DNA from: Lithodes maja
Lineage: Eukaryota > Arthropoda > Malacostraca > Decapoda > Lithodidae
Direction of reading: 5' to 3'
DNA: 64,000 nucleotides
NCBI GenBank assembly: GCA_037953745.1
Contig: JBAKBP010000689.1
Span: 1 to 64,000 of the forward strand
In this document: positions 52,112-63,837 of the stretch, piece after piece
Position numbering within the stretch: position 1 is the stretch's first letter
Layout: each line of letters starts with the position of its first letter
Position numbers and translations under genes: made by a program
Notes under the pieces: model-generated
Told to the model about the DNA's origin: nothing
The model's input: the letters and a program-made list of their open reading frames with translations, nothing else
Databases searched by the model: none

Positions 52112-52200
52112 ATTCTATCTATCTATCTATTGCCAGACGCCTTACTCCCCTTACGAGGGTGGCCATACACAGAATGCCCCAAGCGGACCTATTCCCTGTG
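52112..52200 (-). mobile_element. Degraded 3' end of LINE G
   Basis: CTATCTATCTATTGCCAGACGCC...GGTGGCCA matches the tail and last codons of 52744-52830 with clear divergence. Confidence 0.65.
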
Positions 52201-52743
52201 AGAGGGACAACCCGAGCCAGTTTAGTGAAGGACTTACCGGATTGACCACTCAATTTAGGATAGGTCCGACTCAGAGGCCCTCTCTGTATCTTGTTAGCAC
52301 TATTTTTCTACAGTGGTATTCGGCTAATCCATCCACTAACCTGCCGTACCCTTAGGTAAGCAGTACGGATTTGTATCAGGTTTACTCCCCTAGACAGGTT
52401 GCCAACCAAGGCTGACGAGTCCCATCCACCCGAATTTGTATAAGGTTGTCTCCCCTAGATGAGTTGCCGACCAAGGCTAACACGTCCCACCCACCCACCC
52501 AAATATTTTATTATTGCTGCTTATTCCTGTCCGATGTTTAAGTGGAAAATGCACAGTCAATACTTTTAGGCCTGTATAATCAGTATAGGAGGGGGATATA
52601 TATGATGTTTAACATATATTCTGTTTGGATCTGTTCTCGTTAGGCATTGAGCTCACTCTTAGAAAATATTGAGCAGGAAAAATAACCAATGCTGTCTAAT
52701 CAATAACTCGAAAATTAACTAGGCCTAATGAAAATATATAGGT

Positions 52744-53445
52744 CTATCTATCTATCTATTGCCCGACGCCGTGATCCCCGAAGGGGTGGCCACGAACGAA
52801 CCGCCCCCATGCACCTCTGTCCCCAGTCAGTCGACGCCCCTCCCCCCAACCAGCACCGCCTTCGTTCATGTAGTTCCTCACTCCATCCTTCCACCTCATA
52901 TTCGGTCTACCTCTCCCCCTCTGTCCCTCCACCTCGCTCTCGTACACCCTCTTAGTCATTCTCTCGCTTTCCATACGTTCCATATGGCCGAACCATCTCA
53001 AGTTGTTCCTTTTCACACTTTCCAGCACATCTACCTCCACACCACACCTCCTTCTTACTTCCTCATTAGTCTGTCTATCCCTCCATGTAACTCCGCACGC
53101 ACTCCTTAAGTAATTCATTTCCACTGCTCTCACTCTTGGTCTGAGTCTCTCAACCAACGTCCATGCTTCGCTTCCGTAAGTCAGTGTCGGGATTACCACA
53201 CTGTCATGCAAGGACTTCTTCACTTCCATACTGACCACCCTATTTCTTGTTACTGCTTTTAGCGTTCCTACAACCCTCTTCCCCTGTTGTACCCTCTCCC
53301 GCACCTCTTCATCCATAGTCCCATCTTTACTCAACACACTGCCCAGATACTTAAAAGAGTTGACGATCTCCATAGCCTGACCGTTCAGCTTCACCTCACA
53401 CTCTGTGACTTCACCCCTTTCGAAGACCATAACCTTGCTCTAACC
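52744..53445 (-). pseudogene. RTE-like LINE G, 5'-truncated 3' part of ORF
   Basis: The minus strand encodes about 225 codons from SKVMVFERGE through FKYLGSVLSKDG, PTLTYGSEAWTL, RWFGHMERM, GQRGRGRPNMRWKD to GDHGVGQ, followed by an (ATAG)n tail. The RT catalytic part is absent. It is flanked by a 7-bp duplication TATAGGT (52737-52743 and 53446-53452), so it is an independent, intact-ended insertion into element N. It is a different subfamily from the longer LINE next to it, with the same tail type. Confidence 0.85.
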
Positions 53446-53583
53446 TATAGGTATGTATACTATATCACTGCATATACACTTTTATGAATTTGAGCATTTT
53501 TATAGGTATAACGTATTTGTTGGTGTTTCTTTCGGCAGATAAAAAAAAAAAATTGGACAAGATATATGACTCTCCTAATTTAT

Positions 53584-56500
53584 CTATCTATCTATTCTAT
53601 CTATCTATCTATATGCTCAGGCCCAATCCCCATTTTGGGGGTAGCCGACTCAAGACAGAGCAAGAACAGGGAAAACACAAAAAGATCATAAAACAAAAAA
53701 TAAACACAGATAAAAAACACAAACTCTCACACATCCAGGTCACCCAGGAGAAGACCCAGAGACCAGGGTTACCAAGGTCGCTCCAGCACTCCCCCGGCCC
53801 CTGACCACCCGGAGAGGTTCCAATCTCGGCAGGCAGACATGCAGCGGAGCCAAAGCCACAAGCCCTCCCACCACACTTCCAGGCACACCCTTCATATTAA
53901 TCATCTCCCCGGGCCAGCAGGCGCCTGATGGACTATTATCTAGTCCAACTTGCGCCCGACCCCTTACTCCAAATGACCACGTGTTCACTCAACTATTCAC
54001 AAGCATTCTCCATTCACTCTTGTCCACCACCACTTCCCCTGCCTGATCTATAGTCATTCCTCTATCATCCAAAGCCTTTCTTACACAGTCTCTCCATCTC
54101 AATGGGGGTCTTCCTGCCCTTCTATCTCCCCTTGTATCTGACTCACATATTCTCTTTGTAAGCCTTTCATCTCCCATTCGTTCAACATGACCATACCAAC
54201 TCAGCACCCTTCTGTCCACTCTGGCTGACAAATGTTCCTGCTGCCCCACTCTCCTACGTATCTCTTCATTCCTCAATCTGTCTCTACGAGTAACTCCACA
54301 CATACTCCTCAAGCAGCTCATCTCCATCACATCCAGCCCTCTTTTCTCCTTTTTCTTCAGAGCCCATGTCTCAGCCCCATACATCACTGTTGGCACAACA
54401 ATTCCTTGATACAGTGCACTTTTTACTTTCACTCCGAGATTTCTCGTCTTCCACATACTTCCCATTGCTCCGAAAACCTTCCTTCCTTCACACACTCTCT
54501 GTTTTACCTCCACTTCCATACCTCCACTCCTGCTTATTGTTCCTCCTAGATATTTAAAACACTCTACTTGTTCCAATATTTCCCCATCCAGCCTCACATC
54601 TAGATTCACCCTATGCTCTCCCCTATTACACACCATTACTTTACTTTTATTGACGTTCACCTTCAGTTTCCTCCTTCCACAAACCACACCAAACTCTTTG
54701 ACTACCTGCTGCAGTTTCTCATCAGAATCCGCCACCAATGCTGTGTCATCAGCGAACAGCAACTGATTCAACTCCCAATCTCTACCATTCTTTCCTACTA
54801 AACCCAATCCTCTTCCCATAGTTCTCCTTTTCACCTCCCTCACCACACCATCCATAAACATATTAAACAGCCATGGTGACATTACACAACCCTGTCGCAA
54901 ACCTACCTTTACCTCAAACCATTCACTCAACTCACCATTTCCTACTCTCACACATGCTCTGCTCCCTTCATAAAAACTCTTAACTGCTTCTAACAAATTT
55001 CCTCCTATTTCATAAATCCTTAACACCTTCCACATTGCTTCACGGTCCACACGATCATACGCTTTTTCCAAGTCCATAAAAGCCCAAAATATCTCCTTAT
55101 GCTTCTCTAAATACTTCTCGCATAACTGTCTTACTGCAAACATCTGATCCACGCACCCTCTTCCCCTCCTAAAACCGCACTGTTCTTCTCCTATTGCAAC
55201 TTCCGTACACTTTATTATCCTCTCTATCAACACCCTGCCATACAGCTTTCCAACCACTGACAATAAACTAATACCTCTATAACTTGAACACTCCTGCCGA
55301 TCTCCCTTCCCCTTGTACAACGGCACAATACATGCACTCTTCCAGTCTATTGGTACCATTGACACAGCAAAGCACACATTGAAAAGTCTCACCAACCAAT
55401 CTATTATCACATCTCCACCCTTCTTTATACACTCCACAGCAATACCATCTAAACCTTCTGCTTTTCCCGCTCTCATTTGTTTCACTGCTTCTTTCACCTC
55501 ATTTTCCTCAATCCTTTCATTCATTCCCTGCCACCTGGGTGGCCTGGGTAACCTATCTCCATCCACCTCTGCTTCAATCACTGCTTCTCTTCCATCTCTT
55601 GTATTTAACAAAGATTCAAAATACTCAGCATATCTTTTCCTCACTTCAACTGGTTCCACTAGTAATTCTCCATTTTCATCTTTCACTGACTCTTCCCTCT
55701 TTTGTCCTCCTTTCCTTACTTTATTTACCTCCTTCCAGAACATCTTCTTTCGTTCTTTAAAATTCTCACTCAGCCTTTGGCCCCACCTTTCGTTTGCATC
55801 TTTTTTCGCTTCTCTAATTTTCCGTTTTGCCTCTCTCCTTTTCTCCTTGTACCTCTCCCATACCTCAACACTACCATCCTGTAAAACCCTCTCAAAACAC
55901 TGTCTCTTCTCCTCAACTGCCTTTCTCACCGTATCATTCCACCACTCGCTTCCCTTCCTGATACCTCTGCCTCCTACTTTCCTTTTGCCGCATACTACCT
56001 CTGCACTTGCTTTCACTCCTTCCTTAAACTGTTGCCATTCAATCTCTACTTCTCTCTCTTCCATCTCTCTCACTTCCATCCACTTTTCATTTAGTCTTTC
56101 CTTGTACTCCCTCTCTTTTTCACTCTTCTCTAACTCACTAACTTTTATTACCTCTCTTACTTCACGCTTGTCTCTTATTCTCCTGTAACTCTTAACTCTT
56201 AGCTATCCCTCCACCAGGTAATGATCTGACATACCCTCCGCCTCACCTCTCATCACATTCACATCCAGCAGTCTACACAATCTTTCCCTTGTCACCAGCA
56301 CATAATCCATCAATGCCCTCTCTACAGTCTCTCCCCTCACAAGTCTATGCCAGGTGTACTTGTGTATACGCCTTTTTTTGAAGAACGTATTACCTACACT
56401 CAATCTACACTCTTCACATACATTTTTCAGTCTTTCTCCACTCTCGTTTACACCATCCACACCAAAACTACCGATGACTCCCTCAACAGGCTCATTTCCT

Positions 56501-56952
56501 ACCCTAGCATTTAGGTCCCCTAAAACTATAACATTTTCATTTTCATCAAACCCTTGCAGACAATCTCTCAAATTCTCCCAGAAACCCTCTACCTCGTCTA
56601 ACTCTCTTTCACTTCCTGGTCCATACGCACTTACAAAAACCCACCTTTCACCCTTAAACCGCATTCTCACCCACATTAGCCTTGATGACACCTCTTTCCA
56701 CTCTTTTATAAACTCTCTCAACTCCTCCTTCACAATAATAGCCACTCCTTCTTTCCCCCTGACTCCCTCGTCTACTCCAGACTTTCTACCGATCACGTTT
56801 CCAATATCCACTTCTCCCTCTCCTTTCATCTTTGTTTCATTCAGTGCAAGGACATCATACATCCTTCTTTCAAATAACCTTCCAATATCCTCTCGCTTCT
56901 CACTCGCACCACATCCACGCACATTTAAAGCTCCTACTCTCAGGGTCCGGGA
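53584..56952 (-). mobile_element. Nearly complete RTE-like LINE (3.4 kb)
   Basis: It is flanked by a 10-bp target duplication CCTAATTTAT (53574-53583 and 56953-56962). On the minus strand the order is endonuclease, reverse transcriptase, a 3' UTR of about 390 bases and a short (ATAG)n tail. One ORF covers endonuclease and RT, broken by one stop. It begins right at the start of the endonuclease (LRVGALNVRG) with no ATG before it, so the 5' end is slightly truncated. Confidence 0.88.
53989..56922 (-). pseudogene. Endonuclease-reverse transcriptase of the RTE-like LINE, one nonsense codon
   Basis: The first 239 codons (56922-56206) are an APE-type endonuclease with ALNETKMKG, VSAYGPGS, VLGDLNARVG and GMSDHYLVE, which would nick the target. 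A TAG at 56203-56205 then interrupts the same frame. After it the frame runs on to 53989. From the internal ATG at 56079 there are 696 codons, holding PLYKGKGDRQECSSYRGISL, CGFRRGRGCVDQ, DLEKAYDRVD (first D at 336), GLRQGCVMSPWLF, LLFADDTALV (FADD at 442-445) and the C-terminal SWYGHVERM, GRPPLRWRD region. All RT catalytic residues are present. RTE placement rests on motif pattern, the single EN-RT frame and the short microsatellite tail. It could be functional but for the stop and the missing start. Confidence 0.88.
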
Positions 56953-57565
56953 CCTAATTTATATATATTATATATCCAGAATTATCCGAAATACATAAAT
57001 CAGTTAGCATATCATATTTTTATGGGTTTTTGGACTCAGAATGATTATTTGATCTTTTACCACCATGTTACTGATGGACAAGTATTATGAATGAGTTTCA
57101 TAGGGCAAATAATAACAAACGATTGTTTTGTTCCATGTCCGAAGTTAGCAAGTTTTTTTTTTTAAACACAATAGGTTAAATGATAGTGTTCTACCTAGAG
57201 CGTTATACAAGTGTAACAAATGTCCTTTGGTGGATGTTGTCTCTGGTAATGTTACTACAAAATTATATCAGTCACAAGATCATTCATACAAACAAATTTC
57301 TTCAGGGCGATAGAAGTTTGGCATGGTAGCAAAAAATTTACATATTTTCATCATATATATAATATTTTTGTAGTGTACATAATTATACTCATGTCAGTTT
57401 CCTAGGACTTTTACATGCTCTTCCTTTGCCATTTCTCTAAACGGACCCCACAAAAAAATAAAAAAATAAAAAGCGTTTCCATTATATAATGACAATGTCT
57501 AATTACTTATTATCGCCGATGTCCGAAGTTATCACCGCAGTACGAAGTTACCCCACTTTACGGTA

Positions 57566-58930
57566 AGGAAGACAGAGATAAATGAGTTTTTATGAGAAGG
57601 GTTGGGTGTGAAAAGGATCTGTCTTGTGTGGGCCAATTGGCTCTCTACAGACTCCCATTTTCTTATGTTCCTATTTCTTACAATTGTGTTTTGGTTGCAG
57701 GTATATGATAACATGGGTGTATAGTAAGTAGTGTAAATAACAGGTAACGTTTATGAGATGGGTTGAGTGTGAAAGGGACCTGCCTTATGTGGGCCACTTG
57801 GCTCTCTGCAGACTCCCATTTTCATCTTGGTTGCATGTGTAAGGGATCTGCCTCATTTGTACCGGTGTGCAAACAAACAAGAGCGAGAGAAAAAGAGACT
57901 GGCTGTGTAAGGGATCTGCCTCTATTCGCTTGGTAAAAGAGACTGTTGTAGATATGTGGAATAGGCTACCAAGTGCTATAGTGGGATCAATAACAATAGA
58001 GCGTTGTGTGTGTGTAAGTGTGAGAGTCCGAGTGTAGGGGGTGAGACAGTGAAGCATGGGAATGAGGTGGCTTCAGAGATGGGGTCGTTTCGGGCCATGA
58101 GTGAGCACCGTGCCTCATGTGAAGGCAAGATGGCAGGTGCTCGTTGTACTCTACTTGCTTCACATGTCTCACTCCCTAGACTGGAACAAGACCTCACGGG
58201 CTTCACTGTTCATTGTAAAGCGGTGAATGTTAAGGCTCTCAGCCTATGCCCGAGAGGAAGTAAGTTGGAATATAGAAAAAAAAAAAAAAAAAAAACATAA
58301 AATTTTATAAGACAAGATAAATTGGGTGTGAAAGGGATCTGCCGTGTGTGGGCCAATCGGCTCTCTGCAGACTCCCATTTTCATCTTGGTAGCATGTGTA
58401 AGGATCTGCCTCCTTTGTACCAGTGTGCAAATAAGAGAGAGAGATTGGCTGTGTAAGGGATCTGCCTCTCTCGTAACAGAGTCGTTCGTAGATATGTGAA
58501 ATAGGCTACCTAGTGCTATAGTGGGATCAAGAACAATAGAGAATTTCAAGATAAAATCAGATAGTCAAATGGACGAAATGGGATCTGCTTTTTGTGGGCC
58601 ACTTGTCTCTCTGCAGATTCCCATGTTCATTTTGTAAGGGATCTGCCTCATTTGTATCGGTGTGCAAACAAACGAGCGACAGAGAGAGACTGGGTGTGTA
58701 AGGGATCTGCCTCTATTCGTTTAGTAACAGAGTTGTAGATATGTGGAATAGGCTACCGAGTCCTATAGCCAATCGGCTCTCTGCAGACTCCTGTTTACTT
58801 TCGTTCTCATTTGTGTGGGAGAGAGCGAGGCTCCCTATTTCCTGTTCTCATGCACTAGTAGGCCTACAGTATGTCGTAATCATAAGGAAGACAGCGATAA
58901 ATAAGAGAGAGAGAGAGAGAGATAACTAAT
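57566..58930 (+). mobile_element. LINE 3'-end repeats (family Q), right block
   Basis: Several partial copies of the same 3' end are arrayed head to tail: GATATGTGGAATAGGCTACC recurs near 57950, 58490 and 58738, with AAGGGATCTGCC and CTCTGCAGACTCCC units between. The first bases (AAGGAAGACAG...GATAAAT) continue the sequence broken by element N at 51601. CT/GA-rich tails end at about 58920. Confidence 0.65.
58004..58295 (+). mobile_element. Poly(A)-tailed insert inside the Q block
   Basis: About 290 bases of unrelated, GC-richer sequence end in about 20 A (58276-58295). They sit where other Q copies continue from ACAATAGAG. An A tail suggests a retrocopied RNA or SINE; I do not recognise the source, and no clean target duplication is visible. 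Confidence 0.5.
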
Positions 58931-59479
58931 CCGTAACCTATAGCAACACTCAAACAAGCACACACATAGCTACACAAGACCATCACAAGCACACACACCT
59001 ATCTAGCGACGAACTGTCCTGTTTACATATCATACACGCTCCCCCCATACTCATTCCATCACTTCGTATGTACGATATTATTTCCGTCTTTTTTACTGTG
59101 TATGGATTAAGTTATTGGTGTTCACTCTTGACATAATGTGTCCTGCTACTTCTGTATGCATACATAATAGCATGAAAGTGATCAATACGCGCATGTGAAG
59201 CTATGTATCTCGTATATCGGGGTTCTCTTCCCTTCCATCGGTCCACCTCTTATACCTCCCTCCCTCCTCCTATCCCATATGTGTAAACAATATATTTTAG
59301 CTTTCCGAAGGTAAATACGTACTTCCGATAAATATCTAGCATTGTATTTAAATCATGAATCCTGTTTAATGTCATTATTTAATAGAAACATGTGTAAGGG
59401 TTACATTTATACACAGGATAAGATAAGCAAATACAAACCTCAGAGCATAATCATTGGCGGTGAGAGGGTGGTTGTAGGC
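58931..59479 (+). other. Spacer, no gene recognised
   Basis: Low-complexity AC-rich start, then unique AT-rich sequence. No open frame of note. Confidence 0.5.
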
Positions 59480-60310
59480 AGTGTTGCCAGTTGTACCGCT
59501 ACATATTACCGCTAGATGTAGAGCTATATATACTTCAGTTTAGCAGCCATTTTTCATATCTAGAGACATTTACTCGGTATAATTTGAAAATTTCAGACAT
59601 TCTAGTTATATTACATTGTAAAATTTGCAAAACAAACAAATAAAAACTCTTTAGGAATTGCAGTTTTATTCTACCATTGTATGACTATGTAGCAACATGC
59701 TAGCGACTTTTGAGTAAGGATCTAGCGGTATTTTGGGGTAACACTTAGGCAGTGGTGCCAGTTGTATCGCTACATATTACCGCTAGATGTAGAGCTATTT
59801 ACTTCAATTTAGCAGCCATTGTTTTCATATCTAGAGAGATTTACTAGGGATAATTTAAAAATTTCAGACATTCTAGTCATATTACATTGTAAAATTTGCA
59901 AAACAAACAAACCAAAACTCTTTAGAAATTGCAGCATTATTCTAACATTGTTTGACTATGTAGCAACATGCTAGCGACTTTTGAAAAAGGATCTAGGTAT
60001 TTTGTGGAGACATACTGGGAGGGTGGGAGGGAGGTGGTGGTTGCAGTGTTGCCAGTTGTAAAGCTACATATTACCGCTAAATGTAGAGCTATTTACTTTA
60101 ATCTAGCAGCCATTTCTTTTATATCTAGAGACATTTACTAGGGATAATTTGAAAATTTCAGACATTCTAGTCACACTACATTGTAAAATTTGCAAAACAA
60201 ACAAACCAAAACTCTTTAGAAATTGCAGCATTATCTTAACATTGTTTGGCTATGTAGCAACATGCTAGCGACTTTTGAGAAAGGATCTAGCGGTATTTCG
60301 TGGTAACACT
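59480..60310 (+). repeat. Tandem repeat of about 272-287 bp, three units
   Basis: Units start at about 59480, 59753 and 60038, each with AGTGTTGCCAGTTGTA (or GGTGCC), GCTACATATTACCGCTA, ATTTCAGACATTCTAGT, TTGTAAAATTTGCAAAACAA and CATGCTAGCGACTTTTGA. Divergence between units is modest. No coding frame spans them. Confidence 0.88.
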
Positions 60311-60695
60311 TTAGGAGGGTTAAAATACGAGTCACACGGGCAATTGCCAAAACTTTGAAGGTCCATATCATTGTTATTAAACTAAGCATTTGGCAAAGGG
60401 AGGAATTGTTAAAAACCTTAGCCAATACTCTGTCATTCACCAAAAATAAATTTGAATTATCATTATTATTTGGTAGGGTAGGTATGTATAGGTAGGTTGG
60501 CTAAATAATTGCTGGAATTCGTAGGGACTCGAACTGTTTTGAGAGAGTTAAATAAAACAAAAATTATAGATCTGAATAATAAAGAGATTATGTTATTAAG
60601 CAAAACTGGGGGATGCATGGAAGCCTATAGACTAGACGGTAAACTTTGTGTGGGTAGCGAATGCGGTTTTAAAGTAATTTAAGAATAGACAGTTT
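60311..60695 (+). other. Spacer, no gene recognised
   Basis: AT-rich sequence with short poly-A runs; nothing identifiable. Confidence 0.5.
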
Positions 60696-61225
60696 TCAAT
60701 GCTGCGGCCAAACTACTCCACCCATTTATATTCTTTTGGTGTCAAAACGTTCGGAATCGCGAGCCTCACCCAACTACGCAAGCATGGCTTTGATCATCAG
60801 CGTAGTTTTCAAGATGTGGAATTTTAAGTGGAATTCAAGGTTTTTTCAAGATTGCCGGAAAAAAACCCACGTGCAAAAGCAAAACCTTCTCTATAAAATT
60901 TGCGGAGCATTAGTAGGGGAGTGCGTATGCCAAAGCCCAGTCGTTTCCTGTGAGTGGGAGAGACGGTATTTAGGCGTCTAAAGTTTTTCGGGAAATCGGC
61001 TGCCACGGACCTGTTTGGCCGCCATGCCGGATGTTTAGCATATCAAAGGTTGCCCAATACAAAAACGCACCTCTTGTGAAAGTTTAATCCCGATCCAAAA
61101 AGCGGTTCTGGAGTTATTGCGTCGAAACCGGCGCGTAAGAAGAATTTGGATGAAAACCCAGGTTTAATGATTACAATAGGGGTTCCCCGTAGGGGACGAA
61201 CCCCTAATAATAATAATAATAATAT
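60696..61225 (+). other. Unidentified GC-richer segment ending in hairpin and (AAT)n
   Basis: This block is compositionally distinct from its AT-rich neighbours. It ends in an inverted repeat AGGGGTTC...GAACCCCT (about 61189-61206, with CCCC/GGGG inside) immediately followed by AATAATAAT repeats. The layout is like the 3' end of a retroposon, but I see no RT or tRNA motif. The open frame at 60736-60981 starts at GTG and has no recognisable domain. Confidence 0.45.
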
Positions 61226-61427
61226 ATAATAATATAATGATTATACTATTGTCTTAATTTAACCGGAAAACGAACCCGAAGATCATGCCAGATGATTTTG
61301 TGAACGTCCTGCCTATAATTAAGATGACTTTCGTAAGCTTGATAAAATTGTTTAATGTCAGCCAAATTAAAATGAAAAGAGCGTCGTTTTACACTCTCAT
61401 CTTCTGACATCTCCTATCCTTATTTCC

Positions 61428-61814
61428 TTAAGGGGGCTTACCTCGTTTTTTTTTCTCTCTCTCTCCCTCTCTCTCTGGGTTATATCCATTCGGCCCCATT
61501 CAGCCTACAGTTTTAAGACGTTTATCCTCATACAGGTGTTGATTTTTTTCTGGCAAGCGGTAGCGAGACAGCATATTATTAAAAATGTTTTTGACAGCAG
61601 GATAAATTTGTAAATTTTTCGATAGAAAAATGTCCCCGGCGAAGCCGTATTTCTTCATAATTATAATGCTGGTTCGATATCGCTCGCCAGGAAGAAATCA
61701 ACATCTGGATGGGGAAAAACGTCTTAAAACAGTAGGCTGAATGGGGCTGAATGAATATAAGCCAGAAAGAGAGAAAAGGAAAAAAAAAAGAAAAAAAGAA
61801 GGTCACACCCTTAA
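61428..61814 (+). mobile_element. R-family foldback repeat, copy R7
   Basis: It starts TTAAGGGGGCTTACC and ends GGTCACACCCTTAA. Both arms and inverted core motifs are present (CTGGCAAGCGGTAGCGAG and CGATATCGCTCGCCAGG). Confidence 0.8.
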
Positions 61815-61912
61815 ATTACTCTATTCTTTTTTCTAATTGACCTTCCCATTAAATCTCCGTGTTCTAATTACTCCTCCTCGTGACTCGCAACCGTGGTTCT
61901 CCTGCCCCTCTA

Positions 61913-62309
61913 TTAAGGGCAGATGGGCCGTTTTTCTGCCACCCCCCCCCCCCCTCCCCTTCTTCCTCATGTTTAGCCCCATTAGTTTCAGATTTTAAGA
62001 TGTTTGCCCCATTAGTTTGTCCATTTTAAGACCTTTCGCCCCATTTCTTTATCATTATTAAGACGTTTTATGCTATTTAGGTGTCGATTTTTTCCCTGGC
62101 GAACGATAGTGAGCCTAAAATGTTGGAAGAACCAGCATTTGGCCGGGATTTTTTTTTTTTTTTTCTACCGAAAAAAATGTACAAATTAATTTAGAAGGGG
62201 GATCTAATGGATGTTTTTTTTTTAAAGCTTAATGGAGGTCTAGGGAGGAAACTAAAAATATAATAAATATACGAAATAATCGACCAAAAAATTTTCCATT
62301 ACCCCTTAA
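61913..62309 (+). mobile_element. S-family TTAA-ended repeat, copy S6
   Basis: It runs from TTAAGGGCAGATGGG to TTACCCCTTAA, with CCTGGCGAACGATAGTGAGCC as its core and a long T run in place of part of the CCGGCC hairpin. Confidence 0.75.
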
Positions 62310-62419
62310 GTGCCTTCCATCAGTGGGACTTAATATAATGCTTCCGCTCTTCCTCTCATTACATGCATCTTCTAAAGTTCTCATCTTGCTCTCTCACCCT
62401 CATTACACCGTCTGTTTCT

Positions 62420-63415
62420 TTAGTTTTCTGTGTAAGGAGACAACAGGCAGGCTGCCTGTAACGAGTGTCACCCCAAAGCTAAAACAAAAGTGACAGAGAG
62501 CCAATATCAAGGGACACTGGGGTAAAAATGCCTGGACACACGAAGTTTAAAGCAGTCTAAGAGTCATAGGATAAGGTAAGATTGATTTAGGGAGAGAGCT
62601 CCAGAGTTCACTAGTTAAGTAGAAAAAAGACTGAGAAAATTGCCAATTCTTGGGTTGAAGAGCTGGACAGAATATGAGTGGGACTGTGTTGAAAGGCAGG
62701 TGCCTCGCACTCGCCAAAAGGGAGCTCTGAAGAATACTGTTTTTGTAATAGCGATGGAAGAGTGAAAGAGATGCCACATTGCAGCATGTAGAAAGAGATT
62801 GTAGGGAACTAATAAGAGGAAGTGAGTTGATGAGTCAAAATGCTTTTGACTCTACTCTTTACAGATGTGCGGTATGGGCGGAAACTCCCCACACATGCGA
62901 ACAATACTCTATACATGGGCGCACTGTGACCCTATACAGAGCAAGAAGCTGTCCGGGGGTGAAGAACCCATGTAGACGGTTGAGCACACATAACTTCTGG
63001 GAAGCTGTTTTAGCAAGAGTGGTAATATGATCTTTCCAAGAAAGGTTGGAAGAAAAAGATACACCAAGAATATGAAGAGAAGATGAAGGGTTCATTTTTG
63101 TATTGTTGAAGAGTAATTGATAGTCTTGTGGAACATTGCAACGGGTAGATAGAAGGAGAAATTTGGTCTTGGAGGCATTGACAGTAACAAGATTATCTCT
63201 GCCCCAATCAGAAGTAATTGACAGATCAGGAGATAGGCATGCTATGGCCTCGTCACGTGACTTTTGGAGTGATTGCATGCGTGGTTGATGTGATAAACTA
63301 GTTGAATAGTGTAAGGTAGATTCATCAGCATATTAGTGGATAGGACTAGAGGTACAGTTGAGGAGATCATTAAAGAATATTAGAAAGAGAACTAGAGACA
63401 GGGCAGAACTCCATG
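62420..63415 (-). pseudogene. Jockey-like LINE E, copy 2, C-terminal RT fragment
   Basis: The minus strand carries FNDLLNCTSS, a stop, YADESTLH (catalytic YADD altered), then SDWGRDNLVTVNASKTKFLL, SFSSNLSWKDHI, LNRLHGFFTPGQLLALYR and VRPCIEYCSHVWG (to 62859). After a frame change, VASLSLFHRYY and SELWSSLPKS reach 62547, followed by the 3' UTR with GAGACAACAGGCAG. It is homologous to 45600-46560 throughout. 5' truncated, with at least one stop and one frameshift. Confidence 0.82.
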
Positions 63416-63424
63416 GAACACTGT

Positions 63425-63632
63425 ACTCTGTTTCTTTCCAGCTGACGATAAATTGAATCCCTTAGCAGCTAATTTATCGATACTTGATGAGAAATATGAA
63501 ACTACTATGTCTCTGTATCATACTAAGACGAAATTTATATAATTAGCAATATATTTCACTACAAAGCCTTCCAAAATAACTGAGGAATCTTGATGGGAAC
63601 CTTGCAATTTACCGTCAGTTGAAACGAAGCAA
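63425..63632 (+). repeat. Exon-like duplicated segment, copy 2
   Basis: CTCTGTTTCTTTCCAG is followed by KLNPLAANLS... and KYETTMSLYH, homologous to 47328-47522, but this copy contains stop codons. It continues to CAATTTACCGTCAGTTGAAA as in copy 1. Confidence 0.5.
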
Positions 63633-63837
63633 TAAATATTTTCTTTTGTGGATCTTTGTAATAATTATATTCATCGTTATCATATCGTCTAGCACTTATA
63701 GTATTGTAATTCCCTTGTCCTGTGTTACTATATATGTTGTTATTTATCTTGGCCGTGAATTACAATAATGTTCCTTCTCCTGCTCCTCATGTAAGTGGCT
63801 GTTGTGTTTTTTGGTCTATTGAAATAATGTATTCATT

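Larger units (their letters stand above)
51602..57565 (+). mobile_element. Unclassified DNA transposon N with TA target and terminal iterons
   Basis: Its left end is TACCGTAAAATGGGGTAACT and its right end is AGTTACCCCACTTTACGGTA, inverted repeats extending to the CTTCG/CGAAG step. TA flanks both sides (51602-51603, 57564-57565). The inner motif TAACTTCGGACAT is repeated many times near the left end and at least three times inverted near the right end (57134-57148, 57519-57533 and the terminus). No transposase was found. Two LINE insertions account for about 4 kb; without them it is about 1.9 kb. The superfamily is unknown; TA target fits Tc1/mariner/pogo-like elements among others. Confidence 0.78.

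Noticed and set aside
55313..56188. 291-codon plus-strand frame rich in S, F, T and L
   Set aside because: It is antisense to the RTE endonuclease/RT frame and is explained by codon bias of that gene.
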